Shown piece by piece: positions 32,101 to 44,098 of a stretch of 64,000 bases of DNA. How positions within the stretch are numbered: position 1 is the stretch's first letter; every line of letters begins with the position of its first letter. A program made the translations under genes and the position numbers. This DNA is from Evernia prunastri. Lineage: Eukaryota > Ascomycota > Lecanoromycetes > Lecanorales > Parmeliaceae. The notes under the pieces are model-generated. The model was not told where the DNA came from. It searched no databases and saw only the letters and a program-made list of their open reading frames with translations. The DNA lies in contig NKYR01000045.1 in the NCBI GenBank assembly GCA_003184365.1, forward strand, positions 54,327 to 118,326, read 5' to 3'.

Positions 32101-35043
32101 AAAGGATTCAAGGCCTCGACGAATCTGATGAGATTGCGGACGACGAGGAAATTTTACCTGCACGGATGCGTACCGAGCGGCACACGTCTCTAGAGGCTGC
32201 AAAAGCGCCTAAAATCCAAGAGGTCAGAGAAGGTAGAGACAGTGGAAGGGACGGACCAAAATCCAATAGAAAGCTTCCCAACACAATGTTTTCGACCAAG
32301 CGTTCCGTCCCGGATAGCGTCAGTCATGACTCTTCAGACGAGCAGATGCCAAAATTGGTAGCATACCTCAAGGCTGGCAGCAGCCCGGAGAAGGTTAATC
32401 TTATCAGAGCTGCACCCGCAGAAGCTCTTGGAGTCGCTCCGGGCAACAATAAGATAACTTCACAAAGAGGACACCCGAACAGCGCGGCCGAGACTTCGCT
32501 AAAACCACTGCACTCAGGACATGATGACCATTCAGATCAGGCCGATCCTACTTCTGTAGATAAGGGTGTCGAAGTGAGCGAAGCCAGTGTAATTCTGGTG
32601 CCAGACAGTGTTCCACAGCTGCATGAATCCATCACCAAAACCAAGCCAGCTTTTACTCAAGCTCAACAAGATGATGATGTCCAGCAAGGGTATGGTGATC
32701 TCGGCTCTACTAAATCGGTGGGTATTAAGGACCAAGAACAGGTTGAACAAGCGTTACCCTACATGGCTGAAGCCTCCGTTCGACTCCAATCAAAGCCGGC
32801 CAGGATTCAAAAAGAAGCTGCCCCTTTTCAAAGCCCAGCAGCCTCAATGGTTGTCGATGTTCGACCGAGAAGGAAATCGCCGCGTTTAGCTGAAGCGGCC
32901 CAAAAATCATTGCTGAAATCTACTACCAGGAAACGTGACCCTTTTGGAGCGAAGTTAAATGCTTCGATACCAGCGCCGAAAGACATTAACCCAAAGGTAA
33001 AGAGCACTGAGGGTTTGAGAGACGCTAATGTCGATGATAAGGGGCTAGAAACCCCCAAGGCAGCCGAGCTGGCAGGACCTTCAAGAGAGCCCAAAGTGAG
33101 ACTGGTTGATAGACTTGAAGCCACGTCGCTCGAAGAGGCAAAGCAAGTCAAGAGCCCTCGAAGGCTCTTGTGGTCAAACATGCAGGTAGACGGCGAGGGT
33201 GAAGACTCTTTAATGCAGACGTTGAAGCCCGCCCGCGATTCATTATCGGCTTTATGGGTTGAAACCAAGAGAAAACCCGAGGAAGTAGTGGCTCCGAGCC
33301 ACAAGAGAGTCAAATTGGCACCCCCGGAGCAGCTCGAGGGAGCCTCTGCAAAGAGAATCCCAAATTCCAACGCCAAAAAGACGCCTCCACTGGTGGTAAG
33401 CAACAGGCCACTGGTCATTGGCTTTTCTTCAACCGGCCCACGGAACCAAGGCATATCCGCGAAGAAGCCAGAGCTTCCAAAAGATGTTGAGATTGGCAGA
33501 CCCGATGCAATAGAATTGCCCAAAAATGGTGCCCCGAAATCCACGATTCGTCAAGTCGAGACAGGCTTCGCTCCGGTAGAAGAGGTGCTTCAGATACCTT
33601 TAGGTATCCAACATAATCTTAAAATGACAGGCCGCGCTCAACCGAAAGCCGGTGATGTACCAGAGCGAAAAGGGACCGAGCATCTCAAAATTGGAGAAGT
33701 CGTTGCAACTGGCGAGGCAAATACACAAGCACAAGCAGCCCAGAAGCGGAAATTTGCACCTTCCCTCGACGAGCTTGCGCAGCATGAGCAAATTTCTAAG
33801 CGGCGAAAGCAAGAGATAGAAACTCCGCCCACGGCGCACAAACATCATCCTGCAATGCTTCCTGACATTAGTCCTGCTGTGGTACAGAACAGGTCTCAAC
33901 GGCTTGGCTCCCAAAACACACGAGTCAACGAGAATGGTAGTCCGATGCCATTTTATATAGCCCACGATGACGACATGGCAGCTAAAGAGCATCTTTCAGA
34001 CGAGGATGATGGAAAGTATGCGCTCGCGGAGGCACGCCTCGAGGAGCAAACGGGGTTGCATAACGACGAGTCTATGTTTCCAGAATTGGTTCTTCCTCGT
34101 GGACCTCCTGTACCCGCCGTCGCGATCCCTCAAACAAAGCCTTCGCCATATCAAAGTTATTCGAACAATTGTAAACAAGTACCCAGCTCGCCGCATGCCC
34201 CCTCGGCTTTCGGCACTATGCCACCTCATCATATCTACCACAGTGGCGAGATTGTGAACGCAGAGACAAAGGAGGCCATCATACCAGTCAAGCCCCAGGA
34301 TCCGTTCCTTGGTACCATGCAAAACCCCCGGAATGCTTTCATGGATGCCCTGCGCAGATCAACCGAAGTTGCGGCTAAGCAGGCCATTCAAGGAGTCAAC
34401 AACAAAGGAGTGCCGGGCGGTGTGACAATGCGCCAGGCTCCTGTAGGTGAGGACCCGGACAAAACTCTGGTGGAGCCGAAGTCGAACAAAAATCATAGAT
34501 ATGTCCATGACTCAGAACACTCCTCAAGTTCGCAATCAGGCTCTTTTACACAAGCATCAGAGCCTGATGAGTCTTCCGAAGAGGAAGGCGATACGGAAGC
34601 AGAGGCGAAATGGCGAAAACAACTGGAGCCTCATCAGGACAATATGCTTGAGTGTCTTTTAACGATCTCGCATGTAAGCAAATTACTTTGACGATACTTC
34701 TTGTCTGGTGCGATACTGATCTGGCGTTCAGCGTTTGATCCGACATCTAATCGATAAAGAAACAGCCATAAACGATATGGTCACCGACTTTAAGAGCCGT
34801 GGCAATAGTCTAGTCGAAGCCTATAAGAAGGGACTTGAGGGACATATTGACTCACATAGAGCGGACAATGACCGGAGGCGTCAGACTTTGGTGGGAGTCT
34901 TTGAGAAAGCGCAGGCAGACCGAGCGACGACATCCAAAGGGGTGGTCAAGCACCGTGTTCAAGATATGAAAGCTCAATGGGAAACGAAGCAGGAGGTTCT
35001 GAAGGGGAAAATGGTCGCAGCATTAGCAGCCTGTGTTGAGTGA
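29114..35043 (+). CDS. candidate Red1/SYCP2-type meiotic chromosome-axis protein
   Basis: Seven exons deduced: 29114-29217, 29271-29484, 29533-29676, 29726-29811, 29863-30099, 30149-34673, 34732-35043. All introns are 48-58 nt with good donors (GTAAGT, GTAGGT, GTGAGC, GTAAGC) and branch sites where seen (CTGAC, CTAAC, CTGAT), and the phases close to give 1873 aa. Three parts can be seen. Residues 1 to about 260 are helical and armadillo-like. About 305-385 form a beta-rich PH-like segment (VPFNSITKVYFDKLD...YGLVIHLM). Then come about 1350 disordered basic residues with SPRL motifs, and a C-terminal coiled coil (about 1770-1870: ETAINDMVTDFK, KQEVLKGKM). ARM + Spt16M-like PH + linker + C-terminal coiled coil is the known plan of yeast Red1, mammalian SYCP2 and plant ASY3. 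Primary sequence is too divergent for certainty; another chromatin-binding scaffold is possible. Confidence 0.55.
31041..31214 (+). repeat. 87-bp in-frame tandem repeat inside the Red1-like gene
   Basis: Two adjacent 87-bp units (31041-31127 and 31128-31214), each coding 29 residues with the pattern GEHxDLYGASP...GRRRSPRLIAR. They add a duplicated basic SPRL motif to the disordered linker (about residues 560-617). A third SPRL lies further on, near 32880. Confidence 0.9.
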
Positions 35044-35422
35044 TATGAAGATAGGAACCTGTAAAGTAGAGGATGTGAGGGTTGAATATCTGCTACTTGC
35101 TACTGCTTTCATACGACCCCACCTTTGGCGGACTATGCGTGTGTATTCAGCAGGCATCGTATTCATAGTCGATGATATAGATCCTATTGCAGCAGATGCA
35201 CAATATGTAAGGGGTTTAACTCAGCTACAGGAACAATTTCGTAGCTCCAATTTCACCCATCTTTTCTCATGGATTTGGATTTGGTGGGTCTCGCTGCATG
35301 AGAGAGGACGGAACCTCCTGCATGTCTGAGGCCGTCACATGCTGGTCCTCTCATAGCCTTTACTAGAGCGCCAGCAATACAAGTCGTTGCTCATGATTCC
35401 CGCAAACCAACTGCCGTCCTGC
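35044..35422. other. 3'-3' intergenic, 379 bp
   Basis: Between the convergent ends of the Red1-like and RRS1 genes. No ORF beyond chance and no clear structure. Confidence 0.5.
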
Positions 35423-36148
35423 TCATCCTCCACCCCCCGTTTTCCTCCCCTTCCTCTCATTAGCCCTCTGCTTCCTCTCATTCCTCCTGACCTTCTCAAC
35501 CCTCTCCCTCCTCCCCTCCCCCCTCACCGTCTTCCCCGTCCCTTCCCCCTCCAACTCCCTCTCCCTCTTCTCGTCCACCTCGACGATCCACTCCCCCTCC
35601 CCCTCCTTATTCCGCCCTTTATACCCCCACTTGGGCACCCACTCCCCTTTTTCCTCGTCGTACTCCGTCTTCCTCCCCCCTTCCCCGCGCCTCTTGTCCT
35701 TGATCCCCTTCTTCCGCGCGAACCGCTCCCACTTCGTCTCCTCCTTCTTTGTTGATGGCAGCGGCTTCTCCCGCGGCAGGGGGAACGTGGGCGGCGGGAG
35801 CGTCATCTGCACGCCGGAGGCGGCGGTCGTGGTCATGGGGCAGGTGGTCAGGAGCTGGTTGATGAGCGATTGGGCGCAGTCGCGGGCGGTGGAGGCGAGG
35901 AGGGCTGGAGAGGGGGAAGGGGGGAGGGGGGAAGGGTCGTGGCAGAGGAGGTTGCCGAGATCGAAGGTTGGGGGGATGGGTTTTGTTACGGTTATGGAGC
36001 TGAGGGGGGGTTAGCGGAGGAGGTGAATGGGGGGGGGGGGGGTTGGGAGGCGGGTTTACGGTTTTTCTGGTTTCGAGGCGCTGGGCGGTGGAGGGAGGGC
36101 ATTGGAGGAGATGGCTTGTGCGACTTCCATTGTCGAGTCTTCGGCCAT
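35423..36148 (-). CDS. ribosome biogenesis regulatory protein Rrs1
   Basis: Two exons, 36060-36148 and 35423-35999, give 221 aa. The 60-nt intron (donor GTAAAC, acceptor CCTCAG, branch-like GCTAAC) contains a G/C homopolymer. Rrs1 with Rpf2 loads the 5S RNP (5S rRNA, uL5, uL18) into pre-60S particles in the nucleolus. Diagnostic blocks: FDLGNLL after the splice, LPPPTFPLPREKPLP, KWERFARKKGIK, the hallmark GEWVPKWGYKG, VEVDEK and a basic GKTVRGEGRRERVEKVRRNERKQ tail. The start MAEDSTMEV at 36148 is the first ATG in a frame that splices cleanly. Exon 2 is extremely C-rich on the plus strand, which produces long shadow ORFs on both strands. It is divergent from the mS29 gene. Confidence 0.93.
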
Positions 36149-36351
36149 GACCGCGAGCTTGTTGGATATCACAAAAATTTATAGGTTTATTTTGATTAAG
36201 AGAGGTCAAGATTTTATTTGCGGTGTCGCATTTGCAGAGCCGCTTTAAGCCAAGCTTCTCTCCACAGTAAAGCAGCGATGCAGATTTTCTCGACTTCGAT
36301 ACTCCTGCTTTCTGATGGCTGCAAACTTTGGGCTTTGAGGCTACAGCAGAG
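36149..36351. promoter_or_regulatory. compact divergent promoter RRS1 / mS29
   Basis: Only 203 bp separate the start codons of RRS1 (minus) and the mitoribosomal mS29 gene (plus). Both transcription starts must share this DNA. No TATA-like box stands out. Confidence 0.55.
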
Positions 36352-37858
36352 ATGAGCCTCCAAACTTGCTGGCGCTGCTTAGCTCGAGCGTCAAATCAAT
36401 CTTGCCCAACGCGCCGATTTCCACAGAATCCATGGACTCTCTATCCGGCGTGGACGGCGGCGTTTACGACCAGCACACCTCTGAGCGCCCTTCCACCGAA
36501 GAAAAAAGGCAAGCCTACAATGATGGAGAAGAACGTGAAGGGCAATAAGCAAACCTTCATCAAGAAGAAAAAGAAGCTGCAGAAAGTCGACAGTTCCAAG
36601 AGGCCAGCAATGGGCGAACGGAAAGCCCTGCGGAAGAGAATCGTACTCAGTAACACCAACGCTTTAGAAGTCGGTGGCTTGAAAGACGTCACCGCTCAAT
36701 CAATGATCGACAAAAGTCTCCGAGGGCAAGTCTTGGGTATACCAGGACCAGTGGTGGATCAATTGAGGGCTGTCGAGGCCTTCAAGGTTACGCAAGGGTG
36801 GCCATTGTTCAGGAGGCCGGCGATGCTGATGAGGAAGGATACGCTGGATATGGCCACGGAGATTGAGAACATCAGCTTGGGGATACGGGATAAGGCCATT
36901 CGCCGGGTGTTTGTGGGTGAAAGAGGAAGCGGGAAGACGACTATGCTGCTGCAAGCCATGACTATGGCCTTTTTGAAAGGCTGGGTTGTCATAAACATAC
37001 CAGAAGGTACGCCGAGTCTCGCCCTTCAAACATCGCACTTGACGCTCCCTTCATTCCCCCCGCTGACCAGTCCCACAAGCCCAAGACCTCATCCTCGGCC
37101 ACACCGAATACGGTCCCCTCCCCTCCACCAACCCGACCCTCTACTTCCAACGCACCTACACCGCCTCCCTCCTCAGCGCCATCTCCCGCGCCAACCCCGT
37201 CCTCGCCTCCCTCCAACTCTCCCAACCCCCACCCCAGAACGACCTCCCCGTCCCCGTGCCCCCGAACATCTCCCTCTCCCGCCTCGCCCTCCTCGGCGCC
37301 GAAGACCCCGCGATCGCCTGGCCCGTCTTCGAACTGCTCTACCGCGAACTCACGCGCCCCGGTCGCCCGCCCTTGCTGCTGTGCATGGACGGCCTGGCGC
37401 ACGCGATGCGGAACACCCACTACATCTCCAGCACGTACCAGCCCATCCACGCGCACCAGTTCACCCTGATCAAATGGTTCCTCGACCACCTCTCCGGCGC
37501 CGCCCCGCTGCCCAACGCCGGCCTCGTCCTCGCCGCCACCGCCGCATCCAACAGCCCCGCCGTCCCCTCCCTCCGCCTCGCCCTCGGCCAGCTCGAAGGC
37601 GGCGCCGCCGCCGTGCAGAAGGACCCGTTCGCGCGGTACGACGAGCGCGTCCTCGGCGTGTTCGAGCGGGGCGGGGTCGAGGTCATGCGCGTGGGCGGGC
37701 TGAGCAAGGAGGAGGCGAGGGGCCTGATGGAGTATTGGGCCCTCAGCGGCGTCGTGAGGCAGAGGGTCGACGAGGGGTTCGTGGGGGAGAAGTGGAGTCT
37801 GAGCGGCGGTGGGTGCGTGGGGGAGTTGGAGAGGGCGGTCGTTAGGATGAGGGTGTAA
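36352..37858 (+). CDS. mitochondrial small-subunit ribosomal protein mS29 (DAP3 family)
   Basis: Two exons, 36352-37006 and 37080-37858, give 477 aa. The 73-nt intron has donor GTACGC, branch GCTGAC and acceptor CACAAG. mS29 is the GTP-binding protein of the mitoribosomal small-subunit head (human DAP3, yeast Rsm23). A basic, Arg-containing N-terminus (MSLQTCWRCLARASNQ) is a mitochondrial presequence, followed by a Lys-rich stretch. The P-loop GERGSGKTTML is near residue 190. The exon 2 frame AQDLILGHTEYGP continues exactly where exon 1 stops; CMDGLAHAM occupies the Walker-B-like position and HQFTLIKWFLDHLSG follows. Exon 2 is far richer in GC at third positions than exon 1. The open frame running through the splice site to 37845 is a shadow with Pro/Arg-rich nonsense. 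Confidence 0.92.
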
Positions 37859-38591
37859 GCAGGATCTTGGGTGGGGAGGGGGGTATGTGGGATATATAGA
37901 ACAGAGAGAGGGGTCTTGGTTTGGTTGCGGCTCTATACTGTACATAGCACTGTACAAAAAGGCCATTCATGGACATTGAGAATTCACAGTATATGGCCAA
38001 TCATGATTCCGCAGAGGTCAGCTCATGGCGGAAGCGAATGCCCCGAAGGGATCCTTCACTATAAATTAATCGATCCATTGAAAGTGCCTCTCCTCTACTT
38101 TGTAGGATATCATACAAACGACGACCTTTTTCCTCGCGCCCATGCAATCTCACTCCTCTGCCTACCTGCCGTTGGAGCTGCTGACATGAATACTAACAAA
38201 GGACGCGGAAGTAACGTAGGACTATTTGGTATCTAATGGTCGACTCAAAAGGACTCGCTTATGACCAATGATAAAGGGGTCGCTCCCCGATAGGATAAAA
38301 GCCACCGCCGACAATGGGTAAACAGGCTAGGATATCGGTTTCATTCAGGCTGAGATGCCTGCTCAGTCGCCTCAAGACTGTTGAAAGTTGATGGATAATA
38401 CAAGGTTTCGAAGTGAAAAATTCGATGGATGCCGCCGCGTTGTGACTCCTTTTCCCGGTGGCGGACATTCGCATTGCTGAAAAAAGGAACCACCAAGGGT
38501 AGCGGCATTGCGTAAGATAAACAACGTGAACGGTGTCACTAAGAGAAAAAGGTTACATTCCTTTCGTAGATGCATGGTACTGATCGGATGC
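37859..38591. other. 3'-3' intergenic, 730 bp
   Basis: Convergent ends of the mS29 and RhoGAP genes. Nothing further recognised. Confidence 0.5.
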
Positions 38592-40768
38592 TCAGTGGCT
38601 CATGTTGATTGGAGATAATGGCATGACAGGCGCCAGCTCTGGTAGTTCCGTCCTGCTTGTTGTATGTGAGTAGCCGTTCTGGTTGCTGCCGTCTTCAGAG
38701 GACGTAGACACTGATGAGTGATCGTCGCAAACTTTGATGAGTGATAATGGCGGTGGTTTAATCTGCTGAGAACGTCCGCCCATTGAAAGCTTGTGGCTGC
38801 TCGAAGAAGCCAAAGAGCGCTCCTCAGCAACAGCTGTTGAACCGCTGGAGCTGTTTCCACCACTGCCTGCGCCGCTACCGCTCGATGAGGGCAAATCGCC
38901 ATTGAGGACGCCATACTCCGCTTCAAGGGCGTCCTTCTCCGTCCAACATCCCTGCCAGCAGTTGCGCCAATCTAGCACAAGAAAGTGGAAACAATACGTG
39001 TCGATCTTGAGGGCAGGCTGGAAGCAGATGCAGAGGTTGCTGTAGGTCATCTTATTCTTGGCGGCATAGGCTGTGAGGAGGCTAAGATGGCAGGTGATTG
39101 CGAAAAGCAAGTAATAGTTCCAAGGAGGAAGCGACGAGAGCTCATCTTTGAAGAGCTGTGGGACTTCTGTAGCTCCTGGGCATTGCTCCGCGACTCTAGC
39201 TTGGACCTCCTTGGGTAGGATTTCGGATGGAAGCTCGCGAAGCCAAGCTTTGAACATGGACCCAATGATGTTGATGTCGTAGAGTTCTTCTTCATCAAAA
39301 AGGTTGATGTCCCTCTCTGCGTGCTGTTAGCTGTGATTCGAGCAGGTTTGTCTGTCAGGACCACCTGCCTTGATCAAAGCGCTTCTGCCAATGACGGATC
39401 TGCACATCGCTGCCAGGTACTCTATAGAGGCCCTCTTCTTCGCACCCCCGAAAATTCAGGTAGCTAACGCAGCGTTAGCATAGTACTAGAGAACTGGACT
39501 TGGACACCCACTCGATGCATCGCCAGGGCAACGCAGGCATCCAGAACTCTGTCTTATCCTTCGAGTCCTCAAGTCGTCTGGCTATGCGAGTACGTCGAGT
39601 CTGCTCGATGAGAGGTAGATTGATTACGCGTAGGACGTATCGCTCATCTTCCTTTGCGTTGCTACTGCCGCTTCGAGCGATCTTTCCAAAAATGCCCTTG
39701 CCTGCTTTGCCAAGGCCGTCTGCAGCTTTGCTAGAGGTGTTCTTGATGTTCGAGAAGATGTGAGATCCGCCATGTGCTCCGCCGCTTTCGCGGAAAACTT
39801 TCGAATTAGAGGTTGACAGGCCCTGACCAGAAGATCTATCTTCACGACGCGTGGTAACGTTTTCTTGACTGTTCTTGTTTTGAAGTTGGCGGTCAGCAGA
39901 ACGGTTACGAGTATTAGAACTCATCATGTCACGCAGCGAACGGTCTTGTTGCAGTGGTGCTGATTTAGGAGCTCTCTGGTGATCCTCGGCCCCGTTAGAG
40001 CCGTCGTATTGCACCATGATTTCTGGGTTCGTAGTAAGGATTGGCGTTGTCGGCTTTGACTTTCTGGGTCCGTCATCCATGCGAACGGATCGCGTGCGAG
40101 TCAGGAATCCACCGAATTTTGGCTTGGGCTTTCTCTCTTGCAACTGCTCGGTCGAGCTGGCAGCTATGTTCGTATCTGACTGCGCAGTAGATCCCACTGG
40201 ACGGCGAGCAGCTGTTTGTTCCTGCGCTTGATGACCTGGAGCAAAGTCAGAATGTGATACCTTGAAGGCCTGAAAAGGACAGCCTACCCTCACGGTCCTC
40301 CGTTGAGTTGCTTTGTAAGGTCAAAAGGCTGAGATCAGGGGTTGACCCAGTATTTTTCCGTAGGGAGTACATTGATTTCTCACTAGGCTCAACGTTGCTC
40401 CTTGCTGTATCTTCTGACACGTGCCTTATTGTTGGTTCCACACGGTATACCTTGTTTGAGGACCTTGAAGCCTTCATGTTCGAGAAGAAGCCTTTTGAAG
40501 GTTCACGAGCATGGTTTGATATGTCTTTGGGTGAAGATGGGAATGGTGGTAGCGATGTGAGATCTGGTGAATTTGATGGATCTTCTACTGAGTAAGGTTC
40601 CAAAGGTTGTGGGTTCTCGGCGTTACTAGTGTGCAAATGTCTCGGCGACAATGAGGAACCCTCTCCGTCTGTGGGCGATGTGATTGTACTGCTAACCGGT
40701 GATGCACTTTTTGGCAAGGGCAGCGACAGAGAGGCTGGTCTTGTCATTTTCTTCATTTCTTTCTTCAT
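38592..40768 (-). CDS. Rho GTPase-activating protein (RhoGAP)
   Basis: Four exons, 40288-40768, 39506-40235, 39369-39463 and 38592-39316, give 676 aa. It accelerates GTP hydrolysis by Rho-family GTPases, acting in polarity and the cytoskeleton. Residues 1-390 are Ser-rich and disordered. The RhoGAP domain begins near 388 (PALPWRCIEW...). The arginine finger is R418 in EEEGLYRVPGS; QIRHWQKRFD, INLFDEEELYDINIIGSMFKAWLRELP (in two parts around the splice) and NYYLLFAITCHLSLL complete it, with a Ser-rich tail. Intron 40236-40287 is clean (GTAGGC, CTGAC). Intron 39464-39505 is only 42 nt with a weak GTCCAA donor, so its boundary is uncertain. Intron 39317-39368 starts with GC rather than GT, the only donor giving the right phase, with a perfect GCTAAC branch. 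An upstream exon cannot be excluded. Confidence 0.88.
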
Positions 40769-42234
40769 GTCTTATTTTAGGCCGGTACCAAGTCTCATGA
40801 AGTTTGTCTTAGCTCACAGGACAAAGAGATAGTGAAGCAGACAGCGTGTCTCTATTCACGTGAGAAGGCTCCTGTTTCGGTTTTGTGCCTCGCCAGATAA
40901 TCTATCAAAGAACATGTCAGCACAATGAATCTCTCAATATCCTAAAGAGGAAGAGGAGAACGCCAGTTGGCACAAGGTAGATAAGGCTTTGCGAAACAGC
41001 TTACCATCAATTCTTTATTCAATAAGAAGGGCCCATGTCTCAGTTCCACTCCTCGCTCAATCAAACAGCCACAGGTACCAGAGAGAACGGCTACACTGGC
41101 CGTAAAACTTGTATGTATTATGTCCGTAGCCAACCAAAATCTTTCTTTGCCGGAGAATGTTTTGAGAATATGTCAAATCGAACTTTGGTGGGACAATAGG
41201 GATGGGGGAAGCACTCGGCGGTGTGCTTGGAGTCTGCTGAAGATTTCTTCTGTAAGACGATCATTAGCAATGTGTCTTTAACGGTGGGATTCTGCTTCTG
41301 GGGAGGAGGCTGGATGCTACTGTATCTCTGCATGAAGCTACATCCTTCTAAGGGCTATGCGTATACTTCAGGCGTTGTAGCGGGGAAAGGATGGATTCAA
41401 TCATACCCAGCATATGGAGTTGCTCCCCTCGAACCCAAAGGCTCCTCACTACTCAGATCAACCGCTTTTCCACCGCGTGCCAAAATAGGTTGTCCAAGAG
41501 CTCGAGGCGGCTCAACTTGTGAGTCAATGAAAAGTTGATCTCCAGTGGTTCAGATGAATCTGCTGTCTAGAATGTAACGAGGATCCCAAAAATCGATAGC
41601 CCCACGCAGACGGCCAGCGTCCGTATGCAATCGTGGTTCTTATGCAGCGTGATGCAGTAGCGTAAGCTCGATTGGACGATGACAGCCGCGAGGGATCTCG
41701 GCCGGCAGCCGGACTCCCAGAGGATCAAAGACTTTTACAATGCTACCTCAAACGCATGTCAAGTATGCCGGCAACTAGATGTATACACGTTTGTGCGTGC
41801 TAGGGCAAACGATGAAAGATGCTGTTGATGACTGCAGAGGCAGGCTGTTGTAAGGGGATTCTTCCCCAGGCTGATTTTCTCCTGGCCTGTGGGGGGGATA
41901 CGGCGAGACGGCTTGGAATGTTTCCTTTAAACTTTCCTCGTCCGAGGCGTCCCTGAATAGAACGCTAATGCAGGGCATAACTTTCTTAGCGTCATTACCT
42001 TACCTGGTGTTACCATGTTTCGGCGTCCCAGCAAAATACTTTCTCCGCCCCGCCCGCTTGTTTCATCTCTCTCCCACATCTATCCAGCCATCCACGATAC
42101 ATGTATCAAAAATAGCGGTTTAATATTCTCACCGAGAGTAATCTTTGGTATGGCTGTAGTCGCCTTTCATTTGCAACTACAACAACCACTGATTCTCATC
42201 TGATTTCAGCCCTATACTTGGAGAATATACCATC
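40769..42234. other. divergent intergenic, 1.5 kb
   Basis: Promoters of the RhoGAP (minus) and BET2 (plus) genes. Scattered short ORFs (such as 41221-41538) show no domain or codon bias. A CT-rich patch precedes BET2 near 42040-42090. Confidence 0.5.
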
Positions 42235-43470
42235 ATGTCTTTGGTTTCAGGTCCAGGAAGAGGAGGGGGTGCGTTTACTGGTCATGTGCCAGACGAAATC
42301 AAGCTGGTGGTAGACAAGCACGTCGAGTATATCCAGAGTCTGGATACTGTACGTTCTCCAGGAGCCACTTGGAAACCATGTGGAAGCTCATTCGCTGACA
42401 GCGGCAAGATGAGCTTGAGTATTGGCTGACAGAACACCTGCGTTTGAATGGTGTCTATTGGGGGTTGACAGCCTTACATCTACTCGGTCATCCAGAGGCC
42501 TTACCTCGTGGCGCAACTCTAGACTTTGTGCTCTCCTGCCAACACGATAATGGCGGCTTCGGCGCTGCTCCCGGTCATGACGCCCATATGCTTTACACCG
42601 TGAGCGCAGTCCAAATTCTGGGGTCGGTCGATGCATTGGAAGAGCTAGATCGACGCGGGAAAGCCGGAAAGGAAATGGTTGGCAAATGTGTGTTTGAACC
42701 GGACATTGAACAAGAGCGACGCTGAAAAGAACTACAGACATTGCAGATCTACAGAATCGAGAGACGGGGTCCTTCGCCGGAGATGAGTGGGGCGAATCGG
42801 ATACTCGCTTTCTGTACGGGGCCTTGAACGCTCTTTCACTCCTCCACATGCTTCACCTTGTCGATATCTCAAAAGCTGTCGCTCATGTCCAAGCCTGTGC
42901 AAACTTTGATGGTGGATATGGAGTCAGTCCTGGGGCAGAATCCCATGCAGGCCAAATTTTCACATGCGTTGGAGCGTTAGCGATAGCCGGCCGCCTCGAT
43001 TTGGTAGATAGGGACCGACTTGGTGGCTGGCTGAGCGAACGGCAGCTACCAAACGGCGGTCTCAATGGCAGACCAGAGAAGTTGGAGGATGTGTGCTACA
43101 GTTGGTGGGCGGTCAGCAGTTTGGCTATGATTGATCGTCTTCACTGGATTGACGGAGAGAAACTAGCCCAATTCATTCTCCGATGTCAGGTCAGTACCTT
43201 CACGTCACGGGTCTGGCACTTCCTTTTCTGATATGTACGTAGGATCTGGAGAAAGGCGGCATTGCTGACCGACCAGGAGACATGGTGGATGTCTTTCACA
43301 CAGTCTTTGGCCTTGCAGGTCTCAGCTTGATTGGCTTTCCTGGGCTGATAGCAGTCGACCCGATATAGTGAGCCTCACTCAAATCGATTGAAATTACTCG
43401 AAACTGATCTGGCCGTAGTTGCATGCCCCAAGAAGTGACAAAACGCCTACTGGGCAAACCGAACAATTGA
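42235..43470 (+). CDS. Rab geranylgeranyltransferase (GGTase-II) beta subunit
   Basis: Five exons, 42235-42348, 42402-42687, 42738-43189, 43243-43367 and 43419-43470, give 342 aa. Introns are 50-53 nt and all phases close. It is the catalytic beta subunit that adds geranylgeranyl groups to Rab GTPases with Bet4 and the Rab escort protein. Prenyltransferase repeats are obvious: [78 protein letters not shown] and [21 protein letters not shown]. The zinc ligands Asp and Cys (EDVCYSWW, about 250) and His (DVFHTVFG, about 301) are all present. The end [13 protein letters not shown] is the usual family terminus, reached only after the last splice. Confidence 0.96.
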
Positions 43471-44098
43471 CGGTTTTGAAGGCATCTAGAGGGTAGGTGC
43501 ATATCTGAATGGTCCTGGACTCAGATGTGCAAGATACCAGAGGTCAAAGCGTTTCAAGCTTGCAGAAGCGACTCCAAATTCAGTCATTGGTGTACCGTGT
43601 TTCCCCTATAATACGGTCGGTCTTGAGGGCCGCTTCCCAAAGATGTGAGGCTCTAGCAGTCCAGGTGCGGAGCCAAATGTCACAGAGTGGTGGGTAGATC
43701 TCGCTTTGATATACACAATTGATTGGGGCCCCCCTCAATTTCCTGCTACCAGAGATGTAAAATGAACATAAATGCAAAGAGTAAAAATTTCCTCTCACCA
43801 AAGACCATAAAATTACAGTTCCGAACATGCCTTCTCATTAAGAATCGGATGAGAGGTGCCTTCCTCGAGAATAGTGCCAGAGCGAAATCTTGGCGCTAGA
43901 TTAATTTTTGATGCCCATTCCATCTCATTTCGTTGCGTCTTTCTTCTTGCTTGCTTGTGCTCTCACCTCAATTCATCACTTCACTTCTGGGGAAGGGCGT
44001 TCATCATCCTCATCAGTCATTGCCACCTCGTTGTTTCCTCTATATACCGATTGTTGCAGTCCATTGCCATTGCAACAACAGAGTCAGTTGCAACCATC
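43471..44098. other. intergenic, 630 bp
   Basis: 3' end of BET2 and promoter/5' UTR of the next gene. The frame of the next gene is open back to 43856 but starts there with a non-ATG codon, so the upstream part is treated as untranslated. Confidence 0.5.

Noticed and set aside
30177..34691. 1504-aa single-exon gene starting at 30177
   Set aside because: That start is GTG, not ATG. Five clean upstream introns and one downstream intron extend the protein at both ends to 1873 aa, and the apparent C-terminus VSKLL is intron sequence.
35619..36209. 196-aa Pro-rich minus-strand ORF
   Set aside because: A shadow of RRS1 exon 2 in the wrong frame; the real frame carries GEWVPKWGYKG.
36328..37845. 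505-aa single-exon reading of the mS29 gene
   Set aside because: After 37006 it becomes Pro/Arg-rich nonsense. Splicing out 37007-37079 restores the conserved mS29 sequence in another frame.
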